Source: Azospirillum sp. TSH58 (GTDB taxonomy: Bacteria > Pseudomonadota > Alphaproteobacteria > Azospirillales > Azospirillaceae). From it: a stretch of DNA of 64,000 nucleotides. Location of the stretch: NCBI RefSeq assembly GCF_003119115.1, contig NZ_CP022366.1, forward strand, positions 542,001 through 606,000, in the 5' to 3' direction. Below are positions 15,729 through 24,728 of this stretch, piece after piece (positions within the stretch are counted from its first letter, which is position 1; each line of letters opens with the position of its first letter). Under the pieces are notes generated by a model. That model searched no databases and had not been told where the DNA came from. It saw only the letters and a program-made list of their open reading frames with translations. Both the position numbers and the translations under genes were made by a program.

Positions 15729-16203
15729 CCTGAAACCCATCCTGCTGGTCGAAGACAACCCGCGGGACCTCGAACTGACCCTGGCGGCGCTGGAGAAATG
15801 CCAGCTCGCCAACGACGTGATCGTCGCCCGCGACGGTGAGGAGGCGTTGCGGATGCTGACCCGGCGCGATCCGGAAACCGGAAAGCCGACCCAGCTTCCC
15901 GCCGTCGTCCTGCTCGACCTCAAGCTGCCGAAGATCGACGGGCTGGAGGTGCTGGAGCGGGTGAAGAGCGATCCGGAGACCCGGCACGTCCCCATCGTGA
16001 TGCTCACCGCGTCGCGCGAGGAAAGCGACCTCGTGCGCAGCTACCGGCTGGGCGTGAACGCCTTCGTGGTGAAGCCGGTGGACTTCAAGGCGTTCTTCCA
16101 GGCGATCCGCGACCTGGGCGCCTTCTGGGCGATCCTGAACGAACCCCCGGTCGGCTGCACCCGCCGCCCGGCGGGAATCCCGCCCGCGGGAAAAGGCGCC
16201 TGA
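15721..16203 (+). CDS. Single-domain response regulator (Rcp1-like)
   Basis: A 160-residue CheY-like receiver with no output domain. Acidic pocket Glu11/Asp12, phospho-acceptor Asp66 in VVLLDLKLPKIDG, the LTAS threonine/serine and the VKPVD lysine are all present, as is the enlarged loop after beta-4 seen in phytochrome partners such as cyanobacterial Rcp1. The start overlaps the end of bphP by 8 bases, so it is the obvious phosphorylation partner. The last 20 residues are a proline/glycine-rich tail. Downstream is a hybrid kinase gene after only 4 bases, making a three-gene signalling operon. Confidence 0.94.
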   Translation: MSDLKPILLVEDNPRDLELTLAALEKCQLANDVIVARDGEEALRMLTRRDPETGKPTQLPAVVLLDLKLPKIDGLEVLERVKSDPETRHVPIVMLTASREESDLVRSYRLGVNAFVVKPVDFKAFFQAIRDLGAFWAILNEPPVGCTRRPAGIPPAGKGA

Positions 16204-16207
16204 AGGA

Positions 16208-19099
16208 ATGCCTGCCGGAATGCCCGCTGCCGTGACCATCCTGCATCTGGAAGACAGCCCGCTGGACTGCGAGCTGGCCTGCGCGCGGCTGCGCAAGGCG
16301 GGAATCTCCTGCGACGTGACCCGCGTGGACACCCGCGCGGCCTTCGAGGCGGCGCTGGACGGGCGGCGCTTCGACCTGATCCTGGCCGACTTCTCGCTCC
16401 CCGATTTCGACGGGCTGGAGGCGCTGGAGATCGCCAAGGCCCGTGCCCCGGAAACCCCCTTCCTGTTCCTGTCCGGGCGCATGGGGGAGGAGACGGCGGT
16501 GTCGGCGCTGAAGATGGGGGCGCGCGACTATGTGCTGAAGCAGCGGCTGGCCCATCTGCCCGCCGCGGTGGAGCGGGCGATCGTGGAGGCGCGCACCCTG
16601 GCCGAGCGGCGGCTGGCCGAGGAGAATCTGCGCCGGCTGCGGCAGGCCATCGACGACATCCGCGACTACGCCATCGTCACGCTGGACCCGGAGGGGCGCA
16701 TCACCTCGTGGAACGAGGGCAGCCGCCGCCTGTTCGGCCACACCGAGGAGGAGGCGCTCGGCCGCCCGCTCTCCCTGCTCTTCGCGCCGGAGGAGCGTTG
16801 CGCGGAGAACATCCACGGCCTGCTGGCCGGGGTGGCGGAGAAGGAGCGCTGCGAGGTCGAATGGATCCACGCGGCGCGGGACGGGCGGCGCTTCTTCGGC
16901 TCCACCGTGCTGACCGTGGCGCGCGACGCCACCGGCGCGCCGGCCGCCTATTCGGTGGTGGTGCGCGACATCACCGACCGCCGCGCCTCGGAGATCGCGC
17001 TGCGCGACAGCGAGGCCAAGTTCCGCGCCATCGCGGAGAGCATGCCGCAACTCGTCTGGTCGGCCCCGCCGGACGGCCTCCCCGACTATTACAACCTGCA
17101 TTGGTTCGCCTACACCGGCACCCGGCCGGAGGCGATGACCGGAACGGCCTGGATGGATGTGGTCCATCCCGACGACCGGGCGCGGACCGCCGCGCTGTGG
17201 AACGGCGCGGTGCGGTCGGGCGACGCCTACGAGGTCGAGTACCGGCTGCGCGAGGCCGGGGGCCGGTATCGCTGGTTCCTCGGGCGGGCGGTGCCGCTGC
17301 GCGACGCGGACGGGCGGATCACCCGCTGGTTCGGCACCTGCACCGACATCGACGACGCGGTGAAGGCGCGCGCGGCCCAGGCCGATGCCCGCGAGGATCT
17401 GGAGCGGCAGGTGGCCGAGCGCACGGCGGAGCTGGTGGCCGCCAACCGCCGGCTGCTGGGCGAGGTGGCGGAGCGGCAGCGCGCCCAGGCCGACCTCAGC
17501 GCGCTCTACGCCAAGACGCCGGTGCCGCTGCATTCCCTGGACGCCGAGGGCCGGCTGCTGAGCGTCAGCGACCGCTGGCTGGAGTTCATGGGCTATGACA
17601 GCCGGGGTCAGGTCCTCGGCCGCAACATCGTCGACTTCATGCCGCCGGACGTCGCGCGGGAGCACCGGGAGCACCTCTGGCCGGAGCTTATGCGGCTCGG
17701 GGCGTTCCAGGACATGCCCTACCGGCTGGTCAAGCGGTCGGGGGAGGTCGCCGACGTGCTGGTCTCCGCCCGGATCGAGCGGGACGGCTGGGGGGCCTTC
17801 CTGCGCACCATGGCCGCGGTGGTCGACGTTTCCGCCCGCCTGCGCGCCGAAGCCGAGCGCGAACGGGCGGAGGAGGCCCTGCGCCACTCCCAGAAGATGG
17901 ACGCGCTGGGTCAGCTCACCGGCGGCATCGCCCATGATTTCAACAACCTGCTGACGGCGATCTCCGGAAACCTGGACCTGCTGCTGTCCCGGCTGGACAC
18001 CGCGGAGCGGGCGGACCTGCGCGACTACGCCACCCACGCCAAGGTCGGGGCGACCCGCGCCGCCGGATTGACGCAGCGCCTTCTCGCCTTCGCCCGGCGG
18101 CAGCCGCTGCGTCCCGACGCGACGGAGCCCCGCGTGCTGGTCGAGGGAATGGAGGACCTGCTGCGCCGCACGGTGGGCGAGCAGGTGTCCATCGCGACCG
18201 ATTGCCCGCCGGACGTCTGGGCGGCCTGGTGCGATTCCAACCAGCTGGAGATCGCGCTGCTGAATCTGGTGGTGAACGCCCGTGACGCCATGCCGGATGG
18301 CGGGCGCATCACCATCACCGCCGCCAACGCCCATCTGACGGCGGCCGACGTGGCGGGCGACGCTTCCGGCGCGTCGCCCGGCGACTACGTCGTCCTGACC
18401 GTCGCCGACACCGGGATGGGCATGCCGCCCGACATCATCAAGCGCGCCTTCGACCCCTTCTTCACCACCAAGCCGATCGGGCAGGGGACCGGGCTGGGGC
18501 TGTCCCAGGTCTATGGCTTCGTCAGCCAGTCCCGCGGGCTGGTGCGCATCGACAGCGAATCCGGGCGGGGCACCGCCGTGCGCCTCTACCTGCCGCGCTG
18601 CGACGGGGAGGAGGGGGTCGGCCTGCCGCCGGGAGCCGCCGCGGCGCCCGCCGACGAGGCGGTGGACGGCACCGCCGGAACCGTGCTGCTGGTGGAGGAC
18701 GAGGCGCTGGTCCGCATGGTCGCGGTGCAGGCGCTGGAGGACGCCGGGCTGGACGTCGTCGAGGCGTCGGACGGAACGGAGGCGCTGGAGCTGCTGGACG
18801 GCGGCCTGCGCGCCGATCTGGTGGTCACCGATGTCGGGCTTCCCGGCATGAACGGGCGGCAGCTCGCCGAGGCGGTGCACGAGCGGCGGCCCGAGCTGGG
18901 CGTTCTGTTCATGACCGGCTACGCCTACGACGCCACGCTCGGCACCGGCATCCTGGAACCGGGCTGCGAGGTGCTGCAGAAGCCCTTCGAGACGACGGCG
19001 CTGGTCGCCCGCGTCACCGGCATGCTGGCCCACACGCGCGGCGGCGGCAGTGGTGGTGGCGCCCTGCGCGAATCTGTCCCGGAACGCCACTGCGACTGA
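16208..19099 (+). CDS. Hybrid histidine kinase, REC-PAS-PAS-PAS-HisKA-HATPase-REC
   Basis: A 963-residue soluble kinase without membrane segments. The N-terminal receiver (8-125) keeps Asp61 in LADFSLPDFDG. PAS modules follow at about 145-265, 275-400 and 430-550, the first two with PAC ends (VVVRDITDRRASE, GTCTDIDDAVKAR). A coiled coil runs at about 400-430. The kinase H-box is His576 in GGIAHDFNNLLTAISG; the ATPase has DTGMGMP and GTGLGLSQVYGF. The C-terminal receiver has Asp875 in VVTDVGLPGMNG. It is 4 bases after the response regulator, so it probably receives or integrates the phytochrome signal through its N-terminal receiver. Whether one PAS binds flavin is not apparent; no LOV cysteine motif was seen. 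Confidence 0.94.
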   Translation: MPAGMPAAVTILHLEDSPLDCELACARLRKAGISCDVTRVDTRAAFEAALDGRRFDLILADFSLPDFDGLEALEIAKARAPETPFLFLSGRMGEETAVSALKMGARDYVLKQRLAHLPAAVERAIVEARTLAERRLAEENLRRLRQAIDDIRDYAIVTLDPEGRITSWNEGSRRLFGHTEEEALGRPLSLLFAPEERCAENIHGLLAGVAEKERCEVEWIHAARDGRRFFGSTVLTVARDATGAPAAYSVVVRDITDRRASEIALRDSEAKFRAIAESMPQLVWSAPPDGLPDYYNLHWFAYTGTRPEAMTGTAWMDVVHPDDRARTAALWNGAVRSGDAYEVEYRLREAGGRYRWFLGRAVPLRDADGRITRWFGTCTDIDDAVKARAAQADAREDLERQVAERTAELVAANRRLLGEVAERQRAQADLSALYAKTPVPLHSLDAEGRLLSVSDRWLEFMGYDSRGQVLGRNIVDFMPPDVAREHREHLWPELMRLGAFQDMPYRLVKRSGEVADVLVSARIERDGWGAFLRTMAAVVDVSARLRAEAERERAEEALRHSQKMDALGQLTGGIAHDFNNLLTAISGNLDLLLSRLDTAERADLRDYATHAKVGATRAAGLTQRLLAFARRQPLRPDATEPRVLVEGMEDLLRRTVGEQVSIATDCPPDVWAAWCDSNQLEIALLNLVVNARDAMPDGGRITITAANAHLTAADVAGDASGASPGDYVVLTVADTGMGMPPDIIKRAFDPFFTTKPIGQGTGLGLSQVYGFVSQSRGLVRIDSESGRGTAVRLYLPRCDGEEGVGLPPGAAAAPADEAVDGTAGTVLLVEDEALVRMVAVQALEDAGLDVVEASDGTEALELLDGGLRADLVVTDVGLPGMNGRQLAEAVHERRPELGVLFMTGYAYDATLGTGILEPGCEVLQKPFETTALVARVTGMLAHTRGGGSGGGALRESVPERHCD

Positions 19100-19121
19100 C
19101 GCGTTATCCTCCTCTAAGGAC

Positions 19122-19154
19122 GAGTCCGGCCCCGCGCATGGACTCCGCGCGGGG
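19122..19154 (+). promoter_or_regulatory. Two mutually exclusive hairpins ahead of fruB
   Basis: Arms GAGTCC (19122-19127) and GGACTC (19140-19145) can pair, and CCCCGCGC (19130-19137) can pair with GCGCGGGG (19147-19154). The two stems overlap and cannot both form. The second abuts the GGAGGA ribosome site of fruB, so it could influence translation start. This is read from sequence only. Confidence 0.45.
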
Positions 19155-19166
19155 GGAGGACGGGCG

Positions 19167-21677
19167 ATGCTTCAGGTCTCCGAATCGCAGGTGCGCCTGG
19201 GGCTTTCGGCGCCGGACAAGACGGAGGCCATCCGCATCGCCGGGCGGGCGATGGTCGACAGCGGCCTGATCGAGCCCGGATACATCGACAGCATGCTGGG
19301 CCGCGAGGCGGTGTCCGGCACCTATCTCGGCAGCGGCATCGCCATTCCCCACGGGCTTCCCGACGCCCGCGATCTGGTGCGGCGGACCGGCGTGGTGGTG
19401 GTCCAGTTCCCTCAAGGTGTCGATTGGGGCGGCGGGGAGCCGGCGCGGCTGGTCGTCGGCATCGCCGCCAAGTCGGACGAGCACATCGCCGTCCTGCAAC
19501 GGCTGACCGGCGTGCTGGGCGACCCCGCGGAGGCCGAGCGGCTGGGCGCCACGAGCGACCCGCGCGCCATCATGGCCGTGCTGAACGGGGAGGCGCCCGC
19601 CGCACCCGCGCCGGAGCCGGTCGCGCTTCCCATCGAAGGGGACGCCATCGCGGTCACCGCCCCGTCGCCCCACGGGCTGCACGCCCGCCCGGCGACGGCG
19701 CTGGTCGAGGTCGCCAAGCGCTTCCGCGCCGAGATCGCCGTCCGGCACGGCGGCACCACGGCCAACGCCAAGAGCCTGATTTCCCTGCTGCGCCTCGGCG
19801 CGTCCGGCGGCCAGCCTCTGACTGTCAGCGCGTCGGGCGAGGACGCCGCCGCGGCGCTCCAGGCCATCCGCGCCGCCTTCGAGGCGGGGCTGGACGAGCC
19901 GGTCCCTGGCGGGCCGGCGCCCGCGGAGGAGCCGGCCCCGCGGGCCGTTCCGGCCGACCTCGATTACGACGGGCGGGTGATCGCCGGCATCTCCGCCTCC
20001 CCCGGCGTCTCCATCGGCCCGCTCTGGAAGTTCCAGCGGGAGGAGCTGACGGTCGCCGAGACCGCCCCCGATCCCGAGGCGCAGCACCGGCGGCTGGACC
20101 AGGCGCTCGCCGCCGCCGCCGCCGACCTGCGCAACCTGCACGAGGAGTTCTGGAAGAAGGCCGGCGCCGCCAAGGCCGCCATCTTCAAGGCGCATCAGGA
20201 GCTGCTCGACGATCCCGAGATGGTCGCCGAGGCCCACGCCCTGATCGACCGCGGCAAGAGCGCCGGCTGGGCGTGGCGCGCGGTCTACGAGGAGCGCGCC
20301 GGCACGCTGGCCCAGCTCGCCGACCCGCTGCTGGCCGGACGGGCCGCCGACCTCAGCGACGTCGGGCGCCGGGTGCTGCGCCTGCTCGCCGTGGTGACGG
20401 AAAGCGTGGCGGCCCTGCCGGACCACCCCGTCATCCTGCTGGCCGAGGATCTGGAGCCGTCCGACACGGCGAAGCTCGACCCGGCCAGGGTGCTGGGGCT
20501 GTGCACGGCGGGGGGCGGCGCCACCTCGCACACGGCGATCATCGCGCGCTCGCTGGACATTCCCGCGGTGGTCGCCGCCGGGCCGTCCGTGCTGGATCTG
20601 GAGAACGGGCGCGCGGCGATCCTCGACGGCGACGGCGGCGTGCTGGTCGCCGACCCCAGCGAGCGCGACCGCGGCCGGGCGGCCGAGGCCCGGGTCAAGG
20701 TGGGCGAGCGGCGGGAGGCCGAGCGGCTCGACCGCTACAAGCCGGCCATCACCACGGACGGCAAGCGCGTCGAGGTCGCCGCCAACATCTCCGACCCGGC
20801 GGAGGCGGTGCAGGCCGTGGAGGCGGGCGGCGAGGGCGTCGGGCTGATGCGCACGGAGTTCCTGTTCCTTCAGCGCGACCTGCCGCCGGACGAGGAGGAG
20901 CAGTTCGCCGCCTACCAGACCATGGTGCGGGCGATGAACGGGCTGCCGATCATCCTGCGCACGCTGGACATCGGCGGCGACAAGAACGTCCCCTACCTGC
21001 GCATGCCGGCGGAGGGAAACCCGTTCCTGGGGGTGCGCGGCATCCGCCTGTGCTTCGAGCGGGAGGACCTGTTCCGCACCCAGCTCCGCGCCATGCTGCG
21101 GGCTTCGGTGGAGGGGCCGGTGCGCATCATGTACCCGATGATCGCCGTGCCCGCGGAGCTGGAGCGCGCCAAGGCCATCACCGAGGCGGTGCGGCGGGAA
21201 CTGAACGTGCCGCCGGTGGAGCTTGGCATCATGATCGAGGTGCCGTCCGCCGTGATGATGGCCGACCGGCTGGCGCGGGAGGTGTCCTTCTTCTCCATCG
21301 GCACCAACGACCTGACGCAGTATGTGCTGGCGATGGACCGGCTGCACCCGGTCCTGGCCCCGCAGGCGGACGGGCTGCACCCCGCCGTCCTGCGCATGGT
21401 GGAGCGCACCGTGGAGGCCGCCCGCCGCGCCGGAATCTGGGTCGGCGCCTGCGGCGGCGTGGCCGGCGACCCGGCGGGAGCGGTCCTGCTGGCCGGGCTG
21501 GGCGTCGCCGAGCTGAGCGTGGCGATCCCCGCCGTGGCCTCCGTGAAGGCGCGGCTGCGCGCCATCGCCATGGCCGACGCCGAACGCACCGCCCGCGAGG
21601 CGCTGGACTGCGCCGACGCGGCGGAGGTGCGGGCGCTGGTCCGTCACCGTTTCGCCGACGCCGGAGGCCTGTCATGA
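19167..21677 (+). CDS. fruB: Fructose PTS multiphosphoryl protein EIIA-HPr-EI
   Basis: An 836-residue fusion carrying all soluble phosphotransfer steps for fructose. Residues 1-145 are EIIA-Fru with His62 in GSGIAIPHG. Residues about 160-250 are HPr with His172 in HGLHARPAT. Residues about 270-835 are enzyme I, with His455 in [13 protein letters not shown], the PEP-binding RTEFLFLQR and the C-terminal [10 protein letters not shown] cysteine. The start at 19167 follows GGGGGGAGGA and excludes a 39-residue extension overlapping the preceding gene. It passes phosphate from PEP to FruA. The operon order fruB-fruK-fruA is the classical one; fruK begins on its stop (ATGA). Confidence 0.96.
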   Translation: MLQVSESQVRLGLSAPDKTEAIRIAGRAMVDSGLIEPGYIDSMLGREAVSGTYLGSGIAIPHGLPDARDLVRRTGVVVVQFPQGVDWGGGEPARLVVGIAAKSDEHIAVLQRLTGVLGDPAEAERLGATSDPRAIMAVLNGEAPAAPAPEPVALPIEGDAIAVTAPSPHGLHARPATALVEVAKRFRAEIAVRHGGTTANAKSLISLLRLGASGGQPLTVSASGEDAAAALQAIRAAFEAGLDEPVPGGPAPAEEPAPRAVPADLDYDGRVIAGISASPGVSIGPLWKFQREELTVAETAPDPEAQHRRLDQALAAAAADLRNLHEEFWKKAGAAKAAIFKAHQELLDDPEMVAEAHALIDRGKSAGWAWRAVYEERAGTLAQLADPLLAGRAADLSDVGRRVLRLLAVVTESVAALPDHPVILLAEDLEPSDTAKLDPARVLGLCTAGGGATSHTAIIARSLDIPAVVAAGPSVLDLENGRAAILDGDGGVLVADPSERDRGRAAEARVKVGERREAERLDRYKPAITTDGKRVEVAANISDPAEAVQAVEAGGEGVGLMRTEFLFLQRDLPPDEEEQFAAYQTMVRAMNGLPIILRTLDIGGDKNVPYLRMPAEGNPFLGVRGIRLCFEREDLFRTQLRAMLRASVEGPVRIMYPMIAVPAELERAKAITEAVRRELNVPPVELGIMIEVPSAVMMADRLAREVSFFSIGTNDLTQYVLAMDRLHPVLAPQADGLHPAVLRMVERTVEAARRAGIWVGACGGVAGDPAGAVLLAGLGVAELSVAIPAVASVKARLRAIAMADAERTAREALDCADAAEVRALVRHRFADAGGLS

Positions 21678-22645
21678 CCGCTGCGACCACCCCACGCCCC
21701 GGCGTCGTCACCGTGACGCTGAACGCCGCCATCGACCAGACGCTCGACGTGCCGGGATTCGCCGCCGGAGCGGTCAACCGGGCGGTGGCCGAGACGCGGA
21801 CCGCCGGCGGCAAGGGCATCAACGTCGCCGCCTTCCTGTCCGGTGGCCCGGCTCCGGTGACCGCCACCGGCTTCCTCGGCGAGGAGAACACCGCCGTCTT
21901 CGACGCGCTGTTCCGCCGCCGCGGCATCCGCGACCGCTGCCTGCGCCTGGCCGGCCGCAGCCGGGTGAACATCAAGCTGGTGGACCGCGAGGGCCGCTCC
22001 GTCACCGACATCAACCTGCCGGGCCTGCATGTGCCGGCGGAAAGCTGGCGGGGGCTGCTGACCGTGGTGAACGACCTCGCCGCCGCCAACCGGACCTTCG
22101 TTCTGTCGGGCAGCGTCCCGGCGGGCGTGCCGGACACCGCTTATGCCGAGATGGTCACCGCCCTGCACGCCCGCGGCGCCTTCGTGGTGGTGGACGCCAG
22201 CGGCCCGCCCCTGCGCCACGCCGTGGCCGCCCGCCCCGACATGGTGAAGCCGAACGCCGCGGAGCTGGCCGAACTGCTGGGCCGCCCGCTGAAGGATCGG
22301 GCCGAGGTGGTGCGCGCCGCCCGCGAGCTGTCGGAGTCCGGCATCGCGCTGGTCGTCGTCTCGCTGGGCGCCGAGGGCGCCGTCTTCGTGGAGGGCGGCC
22401 GCGCCCTGCTCGCCGTGCCGCCGCCCGTGGAGGTCGCCAGCACGGTCGGCGCCGGCGACGCCATGGTCGCCGGGGTCGTCGCCGCCCGGCTGGAGGGGCT
22501 GGGGCTGGAGGAGTGCGCGCGGCGCGGCACCGCCTACGCCGCCGGCACGCTGTCCCGCCTCGGCCCCGAACTGCCGCCGCCGGAGCGGCTCGCCGAGCTG
22601 ATGCGGGCCGTTCGAACAGAAGACGCGCGGGTGGAGCAACTGTAA
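21674..22645 (+). CDS. fruK: 1-phosphofructokinase
   Basis: A 323-residue PfkB-family sugar kinase that converts fructose 1-phosphate to fructose 1,6-bisphosphate. Visible features: N-terminal [14 protein letters not shown], the glycine-rich [11 protein letters not shown] near residue 46, the [13 protein letters not shown] substrate loop, and the catalytic/anion-hole motif [12 protein letters not shown] near 260. Length matches the family (about 310-325). Its start overlaps the fruB stop and fruA follows after 26 bases. Confidence 0.96.
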   Translation: MTAATTPRPGVVTVTLNAAIDQTLDVPGFAAGAVNRAVAETRTAGGKGINVAAFLSGGPAPVTATGFLGEENTAVFDALFRRRGIRDRCLRLAGRSRVNIKLVDREGRSVTDINLPGLHVPAESWRGLLTVVNDLAAANRTFVLSGSVPAGVPDTAYAEMVTALHARGAFVVVDASGPPLRHAVAARPDMVKPNAAELAELLGRPLKDRAEVVRAARELSESGIALVVVSLGAEGAVFVEGGRALLAVPPPVEVASTVGAGDAMVAGVVAARLEGLGLEECARRGTAYAAGTLSRLGPELPPPERLAELMRAVRTEDARVEQL

Positions 22646-22671
22646 GGCTTTTCAGCGCCGGAGGGATCGCG

Positions 22672-24522
22672 ATGGCAAAGCTCGTGGCTGTGACCGCCTG
22701 CCCGACGGGGATCGCCCACACCGTCATGGCGGCCGAGGCGCTGCGCCGCACCGCCGTGCTGATGGGCCACGCCATCGCGGTGGAAACCCAAGGGTCGAAC
22801 GGCGTGCAGACGCCGCTCTCCGCCGCCGACATCGCGGCGGCCGACGCGGTGATCCTGGCCACCGACATCGCCGTGGACGATTCCCGCTTCGCCGGCAAGC
22901 CGATCCTGCGCACCTCGACCGCCGCCGCGATCCGCGACACCAAATCGGTGATCGGCAACGCCCTGGGCCACGATCCGGCCGCCCCGCCCGAAACCGCCGC
23001 TCCGCAGCCGGCCCCGAAGCCGGCCCCGAAACCGGCACCCACCGCGGTGCGCAGCCCCGGCCTGCTGGTCGCCATCACCGCCTGCCCGACCGGCATCGCC
23101 CACACCTTCATGGCGGCGGAGGCGCTGAAGCAGGCCGCCCAGGCCAAGGGCTACCGCATCAAGGTCGAGACCCAGGGCTCGGTCGGCGCGAAGAACGCGC
23201 TGACGGAGGAGGAGATCGCCGAGGCCGAGGCCGTCATCATCGGCGCCGACACCCATGTCGCCACCGACCGCTTCGCCGGCAAGCGGCTGCTGAAGACCTC
23301 GGTGGGGGAGGCGCTGAAGCAGCCCGCCCGCGTGATCGACGAGGCGCTCGCCCTGCCGGCGCCCGCCGCGCCGGGAGGCGCCGCCGCACCCGCCTTCGCC
23401 GACGCGGTATCGGGCGCCAAGGCGCGGCAGAAGGAGGCGCAGTCCGGCCCCTACAAGCATCTGCTGACCGGCGTGTCCTTCATGCTGCCCCTCGTGGTGG
23501 CCGGCGGCCTGATCATCGCCCTGTCCTTCGTCTTCGGCATCGAGGCCTTCAAGGAGCCGGGAACCCTGCCCGCGGCGCTGATGCAGATCGGCGGGGAGGC
23601 GGCCTTCGGGCTGATGGTGCCGGTGCTGGCGGGCTACATCGCCTATTCCATCGCCGACCGGCCCGGCCTCGCCCCCGGATTCATCGGTGGGATGCTGGCG
23701 GCCAAGATCGGCGCCGGATTCCTGGGCGGCATCGTGGCGGGCTTCCTGGCCGGCTACATCGCCCGCTGGCTGCGCGACACCATCCGGCTGCCGCAGAACC
23801 TGGAGGGGCTGAAGCCGGTGCTGATCATCCCGCTCCTGGGCACGCTGGCGGTCGGTTTGCTGATGATCTACGTCATCGGCACGCCGGTCGCCGCGATCAT
23901 GAACGGGCTGACGGCCTTCCTGCAGAGCATGACCGGCGCCAACGCGGTGGCGCTCGGCGCGCTGCTGGGCGCCATGATGGCGCTGGACATGGGCGGGCCG
24001 GTCAACAAGGCGGCCTACACCTTCGCGGTCGGGCTTCTCGCCTCCAACACCTACACGCCGATGGCCGCGGTGATGGCGGCCGGCATGACGCCGCCGCTCG
24101 GGCTGGCGCTCGCCACGATGATCGTGCCCAGCCGCTTCACCCTTCAGGAGCGCGAGGCGGGCAAGGCCGCGGGCGTGCTCGGCCTCGCCTTCATCACGGA
24201 AGGGGCGATTCCCTTCGCGGCCAAGGACCCGCTGCGCGTCATCCCCGCGGCCATGGCCGGGTCGGCGGTGGCCGGCGCCCTGTCGATGTGGTTCGGCTGC
24301 GGCCTGCGGGCGCCGCACGGCGGCGTCTTCGTGCTGGCGATCCCCAACGCGGTGGCGCCGCTCGCCCCCTACGTCCTGGCCATCGTCGCCGGGACCATCG
24401 TCACCACGCTCGGCCTGATGATCCTGAAGCGCCGCGTGGATGCGGACCCCGCCGCGGCGCCGGCCCTCGACACGGCGGCTGCGACCTCGACCAGCCCCGC
24501 GCCCAGCGGGGCGGGGCGCTGA
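22672..24522 (+). CDS. fruA: Fructose-specific PTS permease EIIB-EIIB-EIIC
   Basis: A 616-residue membrane permease that imports fructose and phosphorylates it at C1. There are two EIIB domains (1-105 and about 128-230), and both keep the phospho-cysteine motif ACPTGIAHT (Cys10 and Cys138); they are joined by a proline/lysine linker ([11 protein letters not shown]). The EIIC domain, about 255-600, has eight to ten hydrophobic segments including [15 protein letters not shown] and [15 protein letters not shown]. Start at 22672 follows GGAGGGATC. The retained Cys in the first B domain is worth noting, since in E. coli FruA the extra B-prime domain lacks it. The tail after the last segment is Ala/Pro/Thr-rich. 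Confidence 0.96.
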   Translation: MAKLVAVTACPTGIAHTVMAAEALRRTAVLMGHAIAVETQGSNGVQTPLSAADIAAADAVILATDIAVDDSRFAGKPILRTSTAAAIRDTKSVIGNALGHDPAAPPETAAPQPAPKPAPKPAPTAVRSPGLLVAITACPTGIAHTFMAAEALKQAAQAKGYRIKVETQGSVGAKNALTEEEIAEAEAVIIGADTHVATDRFAGKRLLKTSVGEALKQPARVIDEALALPAPAAPGGAAAPAFADAVSGAKARQKEAQSGPYKHLLTGVSFMLPLVVAGGLIIALSFVFGIEAFKEPGTLPAALMQIGGEAAFGLMVPVLAGYIAYSIADRPGLAPGFIGGMLAAKIGAGFLGGIVAGFLAGYIARWLRDTIRLPQNLEGLKPVLIIPLLGTLAVGLLMIYVIGTPVAAIMNGLTAFLQSMTGANAVALGALLGAMMALDMGGPVNKAAYTFAVGLLASNTYTPMAAVMAAGMTPPLGLALATMIVPSRFTLQEREAGKAAGVLGLAFITEGAIPFAAKDPLRVIPAAMAGSAVAGALSMWFGCGLRAPHGGVFVLAIPNAVAPLAPYVLAIVAGTIVTTLGLMILKRRVDADPAAAPALDTAAATSTSPAPSGAGR

Positions 24523-24532
24523 CGGGCCGGGA

Positions 24533-24567
24533 CCGCTGCACCCTCCGCTGCACCCTCCGCTACACCC
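24533..24567 (+). repeat. Short tandem repeat, 12-base unit, about three copies
   Basis: The unit CCGCTGCACCCT occurs twice exactly and then once with one or two changes, just after the fruA stop. It is too short and few-copied for a CRISPR array. The rest of 24568-24728 is AT-richer and likely carries the promoter of the next gene. Confidence 0.6.
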
Positions 24568-24728
24568 GTTGCCACACCCACTGATTGCCGGTCATACCGC
24601 AAATTAGTTTTAATTTTCGCCAAAATTGAAAGAACTCGACAACTCCAGAGTGCTATCGCTAGCTTTGCGATGTTCCGCCGCCGGCCTGTTCCGCAGTCCC
24701 CTGGAGGAACGGCAGCCGGCGGAGCGTG

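Noticed and set aside
24533-24567. CRISPR-like short repeats
   Set aside because: Only three 12-base units with no spacers.
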